A stretch of DNA of 34,648 bases. Source: Lachnospiraceae bacterium (GTDB taxonomy: Bacteria; Bacillota; Clostridia; Lachnospirales; Lachnospiraceae). Position 1 is the stretch's first letter. Each line of letters opens with the position of its first letter. Below are positions 14,884 through 24,464 of the stretch, in pieces. The stretch spans positions 1 to 34,648 of the forward strand of contig JAFTXD010000074.1 in NCBI GenBank assembly GCA_017461775.1, given 5' to 3'. Under the pieces are notes generated by a model that was given only the letters and a program-made list of their open reading frames with translations, made no database searches and was not told the origin of the DNA. The position numbers and the translations under genes were made by a program.

Positions 14884-15816
14884 ATGATTCATCAGGGGAA
14901 AGTAGAGCAGCTACAGGCTGCTATCAATAAGGTCTTTGTGGGAAAGGCAGAGATTGTGGATAAGATGTTGATTTGTCTTCTGGCAGGTGGCCATGTGCTT
15001 TTGGAGGATGTGCCCGGAGTGGGCAAGACCACTTTGGCCAACACTTTAGCGAAGAGTATGCAATGCTCCTTTGGCAGAATCCAGTTTACACCGGATACTT
15101 TGCCGGGAGATATTGTGGGAATGAGCGTTTTCAACATGAAGACGGGCGAGTTTGAGCACAGAGATGGTGTGGTGATGCATCAGATTTTACTGGCAGATGA
15201 GATTAACAGAACCTCGCCCAAGACCCAGGCCGCACTTTTGGAGGCCATGGCGGAGGGGCAGGTGACCGTGGATGGAGAGGTATATCCATTGCCACAGCCC
15301 TTTATGGTGATTGCCACCCAGAATCCGGTGGAGTTTCTGGGGACATATCCCCTTCCGGAGGCGCAGATGGATCGTTTTATGATGCGGCTTTCCATCGGAT
15401 ATGCGGATCGGGAAGCGGAGCTGGTGTTGGCACAGCAGTTTTTACAGGGGCGGACACCGGATACGGTGGAGGTGGTATGTGACAGCAGTGATATTCTGGC
15501 CATGAAGGCAGAGGTGGAGCAGATGAAGGTAAATGATCTGGTCCTTGGTTACATACAGGATTTAATAGAGCTGACCAGAAAGGAAGAGCGGTTTGTGCTG
15601 GGCGCAAGTCCCAGAGCCATGCTCTCTTTAATCCGTGCATCTCAGGCCAGGGCTTACATTGCAGGAAGGGATTATGTGAAGCCGGACGATGTAAAGCAGG
15701 TGGCTATGGAGGTGCTGCTTCATAGAGTGGCTCTGACCTCGGAGGCCAGAATCCGCAAGGAAGACAGTAGGAAGATTTTGCAAAGCCTGATTGTAAAGGC
15801 AAAGATTCCGGTATGA
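14884..15816 (+). CDS. MoxR-family AAA+ ATPase
   Basis: 310-residue AAA+ ATPase of the MoxR class, a chaperone that matures partner proteins, often with DUF58 and transglutaminase neighbours as here. Walker A GVGKTT is at 45-50, Walker B LLADEINR at 102-109, and sensor/lid motifs ATQNPVE and ASPRAMLSL are present. ATG 14884 has GGGGGAG upstream. Nine nucleotides separate it from the DUF58 gene, making a MoxR-DUF58-TgpA operon. Confidence 0.93.
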   Translation: MIHQGKVEQLQAAINKVFVGKAEIVDKMLICLLAGGHVLLEDVPGVGKTTLANTLAKSMQCSFGRIQFTPDTLPGDIVGMSVFNMKTGEFEHRDGVVMHQILLADEINRTSPKTQAALLEAMAEGQVTVDGEVYPLPQPFMVIATQNPVEFLGTYPLPEAQMDRFMMRLSIGYADREAELVLAQQFLQGRTPDTVEVVCDSSDILAMKAEVEQMKVNDLVLGYIQDLIELTRKEERFVLGASPRAMLSLIRASQARAYIAGRDYVKPDDVKQVAMEVLLHRVALTSEARIRKEDSRKILQSLIVKAKIPV

Positions 15817-15825
15817 GGATGAGCT

Positions 15826-16992
15826 ATGAGATGTAGAAGATGTATATTTGCCGTGCTTTGGATATTGTCATTGGTGGGAATCAGCTTTTATGGTGGGGCC
15901 ATCAGCTATGGTTTTTTCTTTTTACTGACGCTGGTTCCGGTGATATCGGGCGTATATCTTTTGGCAGTTTATTTTGGATTTCGTATATATCAGGAAGTGG
16001 ATAGTAGAGACATGGTCTGTAATGAGCCCATGTCCTATTATTATGTGCTGGAAAATGGCAGTTTCTTTGGATTTTCCAGTGTCAGTGTCAGGCTGTTTTC
16101 CGGACTGTCTTTTGTGGAGGATATCCCGGATTATGCAGAGTATGAGCTGCTTCCGGGAGACAGGCAGACCTTTCATACCAAACTGATTTGTAGATACAAG
16201 GGAGAATATGAGGTAGGAGTAAAGGAAGTGGTGATAACGGACTTTTTCCGCCTTTTTTCTTTTAAATACAGAATTCCCAGTACCATCAAGGCAATTGTGC
16301 ATCCAAGGACGATACCGGTAAGTGAGCTGGCAGCCCTATCGGATGTGACCGCTGTGGTGCAGAAGGAGGCCAGAACCGGTCAAAATGAGCCGGATGTGGT
16401 GGTGCGTGATTATGTGCAGGGAGACTGCCTGCGCCGGATTCACTGGCAGGCATCTGCACGGGAGCAGAAGCTGAAAACCAGATTACAGACAGGGGAAGAA
16501 AAACAGGGAATTCTTATTATCTGTGACAGGAAGCGGTACAGTAAGGACATATATCAATATCTTCCGCTGGAAAATCAGCTGGTGGAAACTACGCTGGCAA
16601 TCAGCTTTTTTCTGGCTGGTAAGGGCATTGGATATCAGGTGTATACCGGTTGGAAGCAACAGGGACATTATACCGTGGAGGGAATGAATGCTTATGAGGG
16701 CCTGTATTCCTATATGAGTACCATGACCTTTGATGAGGAAAGTAATATGTGGCTTTCTGTGGAGGATGCTGCCGGTAGTGGTTTTCTGGGAGACTGCCGA
16801 CTGGTAATATTGGTGTGCCATGAGGTGGAAGAGGAGCTTCTTACCCGGATACAGGATTTGGCAGATAAGGGAATGATGGTGGTGGTGTATTATGTCACAG
16901 ACGAAGCCGGGGAAAAGGTGCTTCGGCAGGCCAGTGAAAGAATACGTATTGTGAAGATAACTACCGCAGACAGACTGGAGGGCGTGCTATGA
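15826..16992 (+). CDS. DUF58 membrane-anchored protein
   Basis: 388-residue protein with two N-terminal membrane spans (about 8-24 and 28-50) and a cytoplasmic DUF58/vWA-like domain. The DUF58 signature VVRDYVQGDCLRRIHW is at about 192-207. It is the usual partner of MoxR. Its stop overlaps the next gene (ATGA at 16989-16992), so it is translationally coupled to the transglutaminase. Likely an assembly factor; direct function is unknown. Confidence 0.9.
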   Translation: MRCRRCIFAVLWILSLVGISFYGGAISYGFFFLLTLVPVISGVYLLAVYFGFRIYQEVDSRDMVCNEPMSYYYVLENGSFFGFSSVSVRLFSGLSFVEDIPDYAEYELLPGDRQTFHTKLICRYKGEYEVGVKEVVITDFFRLFSFKYRIPSTIKAIVHPRTIPVSELAALSDVTAVVQKEARTGQNEPDVVVRDYVQGDCLRRIHWQASAREQKLKTRLQTGEEKQGILIICDRKRYSKDIYQYLPLENQLVETTLAISFFLAGKGIGYQVYTGWKQQGHYTVEGMNAYEGLYSYMSTMTFDEESNMWLSVEDAAGSGFLGDCRLVILVCHEVEEELLTRIQDLADKGMMVVVYYVTDEAGEKVLRQASERIRIVKITTADRLEGVL

Positions 16993-19202
16993 TGGGGAAG
17001 GTACAGCTCTTTGGAATCAAAGAATATATGATATACCGGGTGTTTTACGCCATGCTGCTGACGCTGGGAGTACTGTACATAATGACGGACAGAGAACTGG
17101 GGCTGGCCATAGCGGTAGGAACAGTGCTGTTTTCGTTGGGAATCATAGTGCTTATGGCGTGCTTAAATTACTTACAGCTTCGCGGAAGAGTCACTTTGGC
17201 ATTTTTATCTGCCGGGCTTTTGGTTCTGGGACTGCATAGAATCCCGGAAGGGGAGTTTTGGGAGAATACTTATGTCCGGTTGCTTTTTCTCTGTGTAGGG
17301 ATATATCTTGCAGAGGTAATTTTGGAAAAACTACCTCTGCTAAAGACTTTGCCGGCAGCGGGGATGGCGGGGTATCTTCTGGTATGTCTTTTTGGAAGGT
17401 ATGAGGTCAGCCATGGCGGTGCTATGGTACTTATGTGGACGGTAGTATTGTATGTGACAGAGCTGATAGAGCATTTCTGGAAAAAGTTCCGGGAGCATCC
17501 GGGCAAAAGCTACATGGTCTGGATTATGATGTTTTGTGTGCTGCATATGACCATGGCGCTGCTTACTCCTGCTCCCGAGGAGCCCTATGACTGGCAGTTT
17601 GTAAAGGATTTTTACAAAAATTTTTCCAGAAGGGTGACCATCTGGGCAGAAAATATGGGGCGCGGCAGCCAGGAGGATTTCGGTAGTGCAGTCACCGGAT
17701 TTTCCGAGGATGGAAGGTTGATGAGTGGTCTGGTAGCGGATGATAAGGAAATCCTGCGGGTGCAGGGCAACAGAGGCTTAAAGACCAATGTGTACCTGAT
17801 GGGAAAAATTTATGATACCTTTTGGGGAAATGGCTGGAGCAGTGAAAACAGTACTCTGGAGGAGGATCGGCTGATAGATACTTTGGAGAGCATCTACTAT
17901 CTGGAGGGCTATGACAGTGAGTTTTCAGAGGATTATTTTGCAGAAACCAAGTTGAATATAGAGTATTTATATTTTAATACGGGATATGTATTTGCGCCGC
18001 TGAAAACCTGGAAAATGATTGGTGCGGAGTATGTATGTGACGGAGCAAATCTACGTTTTGAAGAGCAGAAAGGATACTCTACCGCATATAGTGTATATTA
18101 TCAGCAGCTGAATGTAAATCATCCTTCCTTTTATGCCTTTGTAAACAGTACCAAGGAGGAGGATGCAGAGCGCTGGGCGCAGGTCATCCGGGAATATGTT
18201 CCTGGTGGAAAGGTTGCTCTGGAATATGAAGAGCTGGAAATGCGGCGTCAGGAGATAAGGAACTGTTATCTGCCGGAAACAACAGTTTCGGAGGAGGTGC
18301 GTGCATATCTGGATGCGCTTTTCGAAGGTGCGGATACCCCGGTGGAAAAGCTCCTTGCAATCGAAGAGGCGCTGTGGCAGCTGGAATATACCATGACCCC
18401 GGGAGCCTTGCCGGAGAAGGTGACGGATGTGGCTTCTTTTCTGGATTACTTTTTACTGGAAAATAAAAAGGGGTATTGCTCCTACTTTGCCACCGCCTTT
18501 GTGCTGCTTGCCAGGGCGGAGGGCTTTCCGGCAAGGTATGTGGAGGGCTTTTGCCTCCCCGTGGATTCGGATAAAACGGTGACGGCCTATTCTTATATGG
18601 CTCACGCTTGGCCGGAGGTGTATTTAGAGGGGGTGGGCTGGATTCCCTTTGAGCCTACGCCGGGGTATGAGGAGATACGTTATACGCCCTGGGAGCCGGT
18701 ATCGGAAACGGCACAGAGTGTGATAGATGTGGAAAGTTTAATGCCTGTAGAGGAGGAAGAGGACGTAACTCAGGAGGTTAAGGTAGAAGAAAAACCTGAG
18801 CTTACCGAAGAGGAGAAACAGGAGAATGCCAGATTTGTAGTGCTCACTGTTTTGGGAATCCTTGGTTGTGTAGTTGGCTTCTTATGGTTGGATACTACCT
18901 TGAGAAAACGTAGCTTCACGAAAATGTTGCCGGAGGAGAAATTTCGGAAGGTGGCTATGAATAATCTCTGGCTTCTTTCCAGACTGGGTATCCGCCGCGC
19001 CGACCAGGAAACCATGGAGGAGATGCAGGTAAAGCATAGTTTGTCCTATGAATTTGTGGGTATCTGGGAAGATTTAACCTATGGAGACAAGGCAATCACT
19101 GAGCAGGACATCGCCCTTGCCCTGAAGGAGCAGGACGAGATTTTGAAGCAGGTGAAGGAGAAGAACATCTGGCTGTATTATCTGGTCAAATTGCGTGTGT
19201 AG
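16989..19202 (+). CDS. TgpA-like membrane transglutaminase
   Basis: 737-residue membrane protein. About five or six spans in the first ~200 residues, an outside domain with a transglutaminase-like core, and one more span near 613-633 (VVLTVLGILGCVVGFLWL), then a ~100-residue inside tail. The papain-like catalytic set is visible: C497 in KGYCSYFATA, H539 in AHAWPEVY and E555 in PFEPTPGY. Family members act in cell-surface or cell-wall processes, but the substrate is unknown. Starts at ATG 16989 inside the DUF58 stop codon. Followed by a terminator. Confidence 0.9.
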   Translation: MMGKVQLFGIKEYMIYRVFYAMLLTLGVLYIMTDRELGLAIAVGTVLFSLGIIVLMACLNYLQLRGRVTLAFLSAGLLVLGLHRIPEGEFWENTYVRLLFLCVGIYLAEVILEKLPLLKTLPAAGMAGYLLVCLFGRYEVSHGGAMVLMWTVVLYVTELIEHFWKKFREHPGKSYMVWIMMFCVLHMTMALLTPAPEEPYDWQFVKDFYKNFSRRVTIWAENMGRGSQEDFGSAVTGFSEDGRLMSGLVADDKEILRVQGNRGLKTNVYLMGKIYDTFWGNGWSSENSTLEEDRLIDTLESIYYLEGYDSEFSEDYFAETKLNIEYLYFNTGYVFAPLKTWKMIGAEYVCDGANLRFEEQKGYSTAYSVYYQQLNVNHPSFYAFVNSTKEEDAERWAQVIREYVPGGKVALEYEELEMRRQEIRNCYLPETTVSEEVRAYLDALFEGADTPVEKLLAIEEALWQLEYTMTPGALPEKVTDVASFLDYFLLENKKGYCSYFATAFVLLARAEGFPARYVEGFCLPVDSDKTVTAYSYMAHAWPEVYLEGVGWIPFEPTPGYEEIRYTPWEPVSETAQSVIDVESLMPVEEEEDVTQEVKVEEKPELTEEEKQENARFVVLTVLGILGCVVGFLWLDTTLRKRSFTKMLPEEKFRKVAMNNLWLLSRLGIRRADQETMEEMQVKHSLSYEFVGIWEDLTYGDKAITEQDIALALKEQDEILKQVKEKNIWLYYLVKLRV

Positions 19203-19205
19203 TAA

Positions 19206-19234
19206 AGCGCCGGTCATAGTACCGGTGCTTTTTT
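19206..19234 (+). terminator. Terminator of the MoxR-DUF58-TgpA operon
   Basis: AGCGCCGGT (19206-19214) pairs with ACCGGTGCT (19221-19229) with one G-U pair, around CATAGT, then TTTTT. Confidence 0.8.
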
Positions 19235-19266
19235 CATACAATGTGCAAAAACGATTTGGTGATTGT

Positions 19267-20937
19267 ATGAGTGAAAAGTTTGATAATGCCTTGAATCTGG
19301 CCTTGCAGACGGAAGAGGAGGTGCGGGTGCGCAGCGATAATCTGAATGCAGCTTTTACAGAAGGGACCCGGCGCTGGGAGGTCATTGTGAAGTACTTCGG
19401 GAGTCTGGAGGAACTTAGGACAAGGGGGATTGAAGTAGAATATCTTCTGGGGGATTTTGCAATTTTGCAGGTACCGGAGGCGGAGATGGCGTATCTGGGA
19501 GAGGTTCGGCAGATTGAATATGCGGAGCTTCCCAGGCGCTTTTTTTATCAGGCCATTGATGTGAAGGCGGAGAGCTGTATTTATCCTTTGGTGCGAGGAG
19601 AGCAGGGACTGGATGGCACGGGAATCCTGATTGCGGTGCTGGACTCCGGGATTGAGCTGAGAAATCCGGAGTTTCAAAATCCGGATGGAAGCACCCGGGT
19701 GGTGTATTTGTGGGACCAGCAGAGGGGAGAGGAATATAGCGGGGAGCAGCTGGACTCTCTTTTGCAGGCTGGAGCAGCGGTTTTGCCGGGAGCAGATGTG
19801 ACCGGACATGGTACTGCGGTGGCAGGAATTGCAGCCGGGACAAGGACCGGAATAGCCACCGCTGCAGGGCTTCTTATCGTAAAACTGGGAACGCAGCAGG
19901 GGGATGGCTTTCCCATGACCACGCAGATTATGCGGGGGCTGGATGCGGTTATCCGCAAAGCACTGGAGCTGGGGCAGCCCCTTGTCATAAACCTAAGCTT
20001 TGGAAATACCTATGGACCCCACGATGGTACGGGCCTTCTTGCCAGATATCTGGACACCGTCAGTGGTATGGGCAGAAACACCATCTGTGTAGGGACGGGA
20101 AACGAGGGCGATACGGGGGGGCATGTGAATGTGGAGCTGTCTGCCAGAAATGTGGTGCAGCTTTCTGTGGCAGAGTATGAGCCAAATTTGTCCATACAGA
20201 TGTGGCAGAATTACGCAGATGAGCTTTCCTTTGCAATTTATTCCCCGGCAGGAGAGCGGATACCCCTGCCGCCGGGGATTGCAGATGGTAAGTATGAGGT
20301 AATTACCGGAAATACGCGGCTCCTTGTATACTTCGGGTTGCCCACTCCTTACTCGGTAAAAAGAGAAATTTATATTGAGATGTTGCCGGTTCGGGGAAAT
20401 TATATCAGCAGTGGTTTGTGGGAGATTGAAATTGTGGGCATATCCGTTGTTTCCGGCAGCGTTACCATGTATTTACCTTCACAGGAGTCCCGGGGAGAGG
20501 GGACGGTTTTCCTGCGCCCCACGCCGGAGGAGACGCTGACCATTCCTTCTACAGCCCAGATGGTTATCAGTGTGGCTGGCTATAACAGTGTGTTTGCTTC
20601 CTATGCGCCCTTTTCCGGCAGGGGATATGTGGCGGCAGATTCAGCACTGATTACCTACTCCAAGCCGGATATCACGGCACCGGCGGTGAACATACCGGCA
20701 CCCAGCATTTATGGAGGTATGGCAGAGTTTACCGGAACATCCTTTGCTACCCCTATCGTGTCGGGAGCGGCTGCACTCCTGATGGAGCAGGGAATCGTCC
20801 GGGGGGAGGATGTGTATCTGTATGGGGAAAAGTTGAAGGCAACCCTGCAAAAAAGTGCAGTGCGGGAGCGGGGGGAGCGTTATCCCAATGTGGAGAATGG
20901 TTGGGGGAAACTTTGTGCATCACCTACAGGTTCTTAG
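19267..20937 (+). CDS. Subtilisin-like (S8) serine protease without signal peptide
   Basis: 556-residue S8 protease with a complete catalytic set: D126 in AVLDSGIE, H181 in GHGTAVAG and S492 in GTSFATP, plus the oxyanion-region GTGNEG. Residues 1-95 resemble an inhibitor-like prodomain. About 200 residues between the histidine/asparagine part and the serine part form a beta-rich insert, the layout of clostridial Csp-type proteases. There is no signal peptide or membrane span, so it is cytoplasmic or exported unusually. Starts at ATG 19267, with only a weak site upstream (TTTGGTGAT); the frame continues into the previous gene but that extension crosses the terminator hairpin. Confidence 0.88.
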   Translation: MSEKFDNALNLALQTEEEVRVRSDNLNAAFTEGTRRWEVIVKYFGSLEELRTRGIEVEYLLGDFAILQVPEAEMAYLGEVRQIEYAELPRRFFYQAIDVKAESCIYPLVRGEQGLDGTGILIAVLDSGIELRNPEFQNPDGSTRVVYLWDQQRGEEYSGEQLDSLLQAGAAVLPGADVTGHGTAVAGIAAGTRTGIATAAGLLIVKLGTQQGDGFPMTTQIMRGLDAVIRKALELGQPLVINLSFGNTYGPHDGTGLLARYLDTVSGMGRNTICVGTGNEGDTGGHVNVELSARNVVQLSVAEYEPNLSIQMWQNYADELSFAIYSPAGERIPLPPGIADGKYEVITGNTRLLVYFGLPTPYSVKREIYIEMLPVRGNYISSGLWEIEIVGISVVSGSVTMYLPSQESRGEGTVFLRPTPEETLTIPSTAQMVISVAGYNSVFASYAPFSGRGYVAADSALITYSKPDITAPAVNIPAPSIYGGMAEFTGTSFATPIVSGAAALLMEQGIVRGEDVYLYGEKLKATLQKSAVRERGERYPNVENGWGKLCASPTGS

Positions 20938-20957
20938 TGCTAAGGTGCCTTACTATG

Positions 20958-20966
20958 TGATATAAT
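20958..20966 (+). promoter_or_regulatory. Extended -10 promoter for the MutS-like pair
   Basis: TGATATAAT: perfect TATAAT (20961-20966) with TG one base upstream. No good -35 is seen. 22 nt before the first MutS-like ATG, and GGAGG lies between. Confidence 0.5.
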
Positions 20967-20987
20967 TTTCCACGGAGGATATGGGAT

Positions 20988-22490
20988 ATGGAATTTGAAA
21001 GTATATTGGATAAAAAGCTGCTTCCGGATGCAGAAGATACAGGGATGCCGGCATTTTTCCTAGATTTAAATCTGGACCAGATTGTGGAGAAGATACAGAG
21101 CCTGGTGCAGGTGCCGGTGAAGAAATATTATTATTCTTTTCCGGCAGATAAGGCCGGGGAGGCCTATCGAAGGGCCATTTATAAGGATGTGAAAAAGGAG
21201 TCTGTGCAGGAGCTTTTGTTTGCCTTTTCGGAGCTGGCAGAGAAGCGGAGACAGGCACAGGAGAGAAAGCAATCTGTAACGCTAGGAATGCAGATGGGAG
21301 CCCGGCACCTTTTAGAGGTGGCGGCGTATTGCGATGCCTATACATATCTGTATGAGGGACTTGTGGAAGCCCCCGTGGAATCGGAGGGACTCCTTTCATT
21401 GAGGGCATTTTTGAAGAACTATCTTTTTACCCAGGAGTTTCAGGAAATGCAGAAGGAGGCACTTAGGCTGCGGGAGGAATTGCTGGGCTTTAAGGTGAAG
21501 CTGGTATACGAAAATGAGCAGCTGTATGTGTCCGAGGATACTCTGCCGGGAAGCTATGAGAGCTTTTTGCAAAAGGCTTTGGGGGAGCATGGGGCAGAGC
21601 TTAAGAGTCCCTTTTCCACCTTGGGAAATCTGGATGATTTGGAGCAGGAAATTGTACTGAAGTTTGCCAGAAGACATGGGAAGCATTTTGAGGAGGTAAG
21701 AAGCTTTTATCACAAATACCGGGAGTATGAAAATGAAATCCTTATCCGGTTTAGTGAAGAGATAGCTTTCTATCTGTCTTATCTGGTGTTTCAGAAAAAA
21801 ATGGAGCTGCAGGGGCTTTCTTTTGCGGCTCCTGCGGTAGAAGAGGGGAAGGATATGTGTGCCGGCGGCCTGTATGATCTTGCCCTTGCCTGCAACAGCT
21901 TACATACGGACAAGGCGGTGGTCAGTAACGATTTTTATTTGGCAAAAGGGGAGCGCTTTATGGTGCTGACAGGTCCTAATCAGGGAGGTAAGACCACCTT
22001 TGCCAGAAGTCTGGGGCAACTGATCTATTTTACCAAAATGGGACTGGATGTGCCGGCAGATGTGGCCAATGTACATTTTTTCCCGGAGCTGCTCACTCAT
22101 TTTTCTGTGGAGGAGAGTGTGGAAACGGGACGGGGAAAGCTGATGGATGAGCTGGTTCGGTTAAAGCCCATGATGAGCGGGGAAAGCCAGGGCGCATTTG
22201 TGGTGATTAACGAGCTGTTTACCACGGCGGCCAACTATGATGCCTGCATTATGGGAAAGAAGGTACTGGAGCATTTTATCGCCCAGGGATGCAGGGGCAT
22301 CTATGTTACCCATTTAAAAGAGCTCACGCAGGCTCATGAGAGCATTGTAAGTATGCGTGCCATGATGGATGAACACAAGGTGCAGAATTTCAAGATTTGC
22401 AGGAGGGAAGCAGATGAGAGTGTATGTGCCATGAATCAGGTGAATAAATATCATCTGACCTATCAGCAGCTGAAGGAGAGACTGGGATGA
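20988..22490 (+). CDS. Short MutS-family ATPase, first of a pair
   Basis: 500-residue MutS-related protein lacking the N-terminal mismatch-recognition domain. Residues 1-290 are helical (lever/clamp-like); the ABC-type ATPase occupies ~300-480. Walker A is GPNQGGKTT (329-337). Walker B reads FVVINE (404-409): the usual Asp-Glu is Asn-Glu, with the catalytic Glu kept. The ABC-like stretch VETGRGKLMDEL replaces the signature motif. It overlaps the second MutS-like gene by 4 nt (ATGA at 22487-22490), so the two are co-translated and may form a heterodimer. Confidence 0.85.
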   Translation: MEFESILDKKLLPDAEDTGMPAFFLDLNLDQIVEKIQSLVQVPVKKYYYSFPADKAGEAYRRAIYKDVKKESVQELLFAFSELAEKRRQAQERKQSVTLGMQMGARHLLEVAAYCDAYTYLYEGLVEAPVESEGLLSLRAFLKNYLFTQEFQEMQKEALRLREELLGFKVKLVYENEQLYVSEDTLPGSYESFLQKALGEHGAELKSPFSTLGNLDDLEQEIVLKFARRHGKHFEEVRSFYHKYREYENEILIRFSEEIAFYLSYLVFQKKMELQGLSFAAPAVEEGKDMCAGGLYDLALACNSLHTDKAVVSNDFYLAKGERFMVLTGPNQGGKTTFARSLGQLIYFTKMGLDVPADVANVHFFPELLTHFSVEESVETGRGKLMDELVRLKPMMSGESQGAFVVINELFTTAANYDACIMGKKVLEHFIAQGCRGIYVTHLKELTQAHESIVSMRAMMDEHKVQNFKICRREADESVCAMNQVNKYHLTYQQLKERLG

Positions 22491-24091
22491 GGGTACACTT
22501 TTTATACGAGGATAAGGAATGGGGAAATATTCCCAGATATGCGGATGCGAAAAATATAATACAGGATTTGGGCTTAAAGACCCTCTTTTCCATTGCAGCC
22601 AAGGAGGTCATCTATAAGGATGGACGGGTGGACAGCATTGATAAGGAGGATGTATTTCTGGCAAGAACCATGGAAGCGGTGATGATGGTTCCGTTAAGCA
22701 GTGAGGCAGAGATTCTGTATCGTCATGAAATGCTGCAAAGTGCGCTGGACAATAAAGAATTTATCTATGAAATGTATACCACGGTGGAGGAAATGCTTAA
22801 GACTTGGGAGGCACTGGGCAGGCGGCTTAGCGGAAGGAGTACCAAGGATTCTACCGCCAAGCTGGTGTCGGACATTCATGTGCTGAGTCTTTTTGTAAAC
22901 ACACTTAGTAAAATTAAGAGGATGCTGAAGGAAAATCTTCCCGGGCTGAATGCCAGGGGCTTTGCAGACTTATATGATAGTCTGTGCGGTGAGTTTTCGG
23001 AGGAAAAGGAGGAGGCGCTTCAGAAGATTTTACAGGATATCTCTTTTTACATAAGGGATACGGAAAATGAGGAAAAGACAGAGGTAAAGCCCAGAATTGT
23101 GCTGGGCTGTAATTTGGCACAGGGCTTAAAATGCGGCGGTTTTGTGGTGGAAGAGGTTCATACAAAGAGCAGGGCTTTTGGCGTACGGAGTAGTATGGCG
23201 GAGCTGGTGCAGGGATATATCCAGTCCCAGAAGCCGGAGGTGATACAGCTTCGGAAGGATATGAATCTGCTCAGACAGGGACTTCATCTGGAGTATGAGG
23301 TGGTGCGGTATGTGGTCAGCGCATGTGCACCCTTTGTGCAGACGTATAACGATTTTTTTGATCAGCTTCATTTCCAATTGGGCTTTTATAAGGCAGCTAT
23401 TATTCTGCAGCAGCATATAAAGCGGTTTTATCTGCCCCAGTGCTATCCGGTAGTGGTGGGCAGAGATACTCTCAGATTTGAGAATCTGAAGGAATTTGTG
23501 ATGGCTGTAGAACAAAGAGTTACGCCGGTGGGAAATACCTGTGACATTGCAAGAAAGAAGCTTTTGGTGATTACCGGAGCAAATCAGGGCGGAAAGTCCA
23601 CCTTCCTGCGCAGTATCGGCATTGCCCAGATTATGATGCAGTGCGGTCTGCCCGTTATTGCGGAGAGCTATGAGAGCGGTATTTTTCCAAGCTTCTTTAC
23701 CCATTTTACCAGAAGGGAAGACAGTGCCATGAACAGTGGAAGGCTGGACGAAGAGCTGAAGCGTATGAGCCAGATTGTGGATAATCTGGGAGCGCATTCC
23801 ATGGTACTTTTGAATGAGTCCTTCGCAACTACTACGGAGAAGGAGGGCTCCATGATTGCTTATGATATCATCAAAGCATTGACGGAAGCGGATGTGAAGG
23901 TACTGACGGTGACTCATCTTTTATCCTTTGCCCAGCGGATTTATGAGGAAGCCGGAGAAATGGAGAATATTGGTGTGGAATTTTTTAGCGCAGAGCGCGA
24001 GGAGAGCGGAAGACGTACCTTTAAAATGATTCAGCATCCGCCGGAGCTGACCAGCTTTGGGATGGATTTGTATAGTTCCATAATCGGTTAA
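22487..24091 (+). CDS. Short MutS-family ATPase, second of a pair
   Basis: 534-residue MutS-related protein, distinct from its upstream neighbour but of the same plan: a long helical N-terminal part (~1-350) and a C-terminal ATPase. Walker A is GANQGGKST (364-372); AMNSGRLDEEL (414-424) stands in the signature place; Walker B is MVLLNE (439-444), again Asn-Glu rather than Asp-Glu. THLLSFAQRIY is the switch-histidine region. No mismatch-binding domain is seen. It starts within the upstream stop codon. A DNA-junction or recombination role is possible; canonical mismatch repair is unlikely for this short form. Confidence 0.85.
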   Translation: MRVHFLYEDKEWGNIPRYADAKNIIQDLGLKTLFSIAAKEVIYKDGRVDSIDKEDVFLARTMEAVMMVPLSSEAEILYRHEMLQSALDNKEFIYEMYTTVEEMLKTWEALGRRLSGRSTKDSTAKLVSDIHVLSLFVNTLSKIKRMLKENLPGLNARGFADLYDSLCGEFSEEKEEALQKILQDISFYIRDTENEEKTEVKPRIVLGCNLAQGLKCGGFVVEEVHTKSRAFGVRSSMAELVQGYIQSQKPEVIQLRKDMNLLRQGLHLEYEVVRYVVSACAPFVQTYNDFFDQLHFQLGFYKAAIILQQHIKRFYLPQCYPVVVGRDTLRFENLKEFVMAVEQRVTPVGNTCDIARKKLLVITGANQGGKSTFLRSIGIAQIMMQCGLPVIAESYESGIFPSFFTHFTRREDSAMNSGRLDEELKRMSQIVDNLGAHSMVLLNESFATTTEKEGSMIAYDIIKALTEADVKVLTVTHLLSFAQRIYEEAGEMENIGVEFFSAEREESGRRTFKMIQHPPELTSFGMDLYSSIIG

Positions 24092-24095
24092 GATG

Positions 24096-24104
24096 TGTTA
24101 TACT
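24096..24104 (+). promoter_or_regulatory. Extended -10 promoter for the small membrane-protein gene
   Basis: TGTTATACT: TATACT (24099-24104) with TG one base upstream; no -35 recognised. 31 nt before the ATG at 24136. Confidence 0.4.
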
Positions 24105-24135
24105 AAAAAGACTAGTGATTGGAGGAATGCAAAAG

Positions 24136-24438
24136 ATGGTTTTATTTGTGGCAATCGGTTTTATCTGCGTTATGGCAGGAATGCGAGTGTTCTGTGCAGA
24201 AGAACAGAACAAGGTATTTAACAAGAAAAAGCTTCCATTGAAGGATGTGAAGGCGTACAATCATGCCTGTGGAATGCTGATATGGGGCTTCTGTGTGGTG
24301 ACAGAGATAATCTGTTACTTATGCGTTAACAGTGAGGGCATCTGGGCCAATCTGATGCCGCTGTATATTATTGTGGAGGCTGTAGTGCTGATGCAGATTT
24401 ATTTTCAGATTGAGAAAAAGAGCATCAAAAATAATTAA
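24136..24438 (+). CDS. Small three-span membrane protein
   Basis: 100-residue protein with three hydrophobic segments: about 2-20 (VLFVAIGFICVMAGMRVF), mid-protein (MLIWGFCVVTEIICYLCV) and near the C-terminus (LYIIVEAVVLMQIYFQ). A charged KKKLPLKDVKAYNH lies between the first and second. I do not recognise the family; it resembles small DUF3784-type proteins. ATG 24136 is chosen because GGAGG ends 10 nt upstream; the ATG at 24127 is too close to it. Confidence 0.6.
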   Translation: MVLFVAIGFICVMAGMRVFCAEEQNKVFNKKKLPLKDVKAYNHACGMLIWGFCVVTEIICYLCVNSEGIWANLMPLYIIVEAVVLMQIYFQIEKKSIKNN

Positions 24439-24464
24439 TACATACCTACGAGGAGGAGAAAACA

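Noticed and set aside
20988-24091. The two MutS-like genes as one frameshifted gene
   Set aside because: Each has its own complete Walker A and Walker B and its own long helical N-terminal part, so they are two genes.
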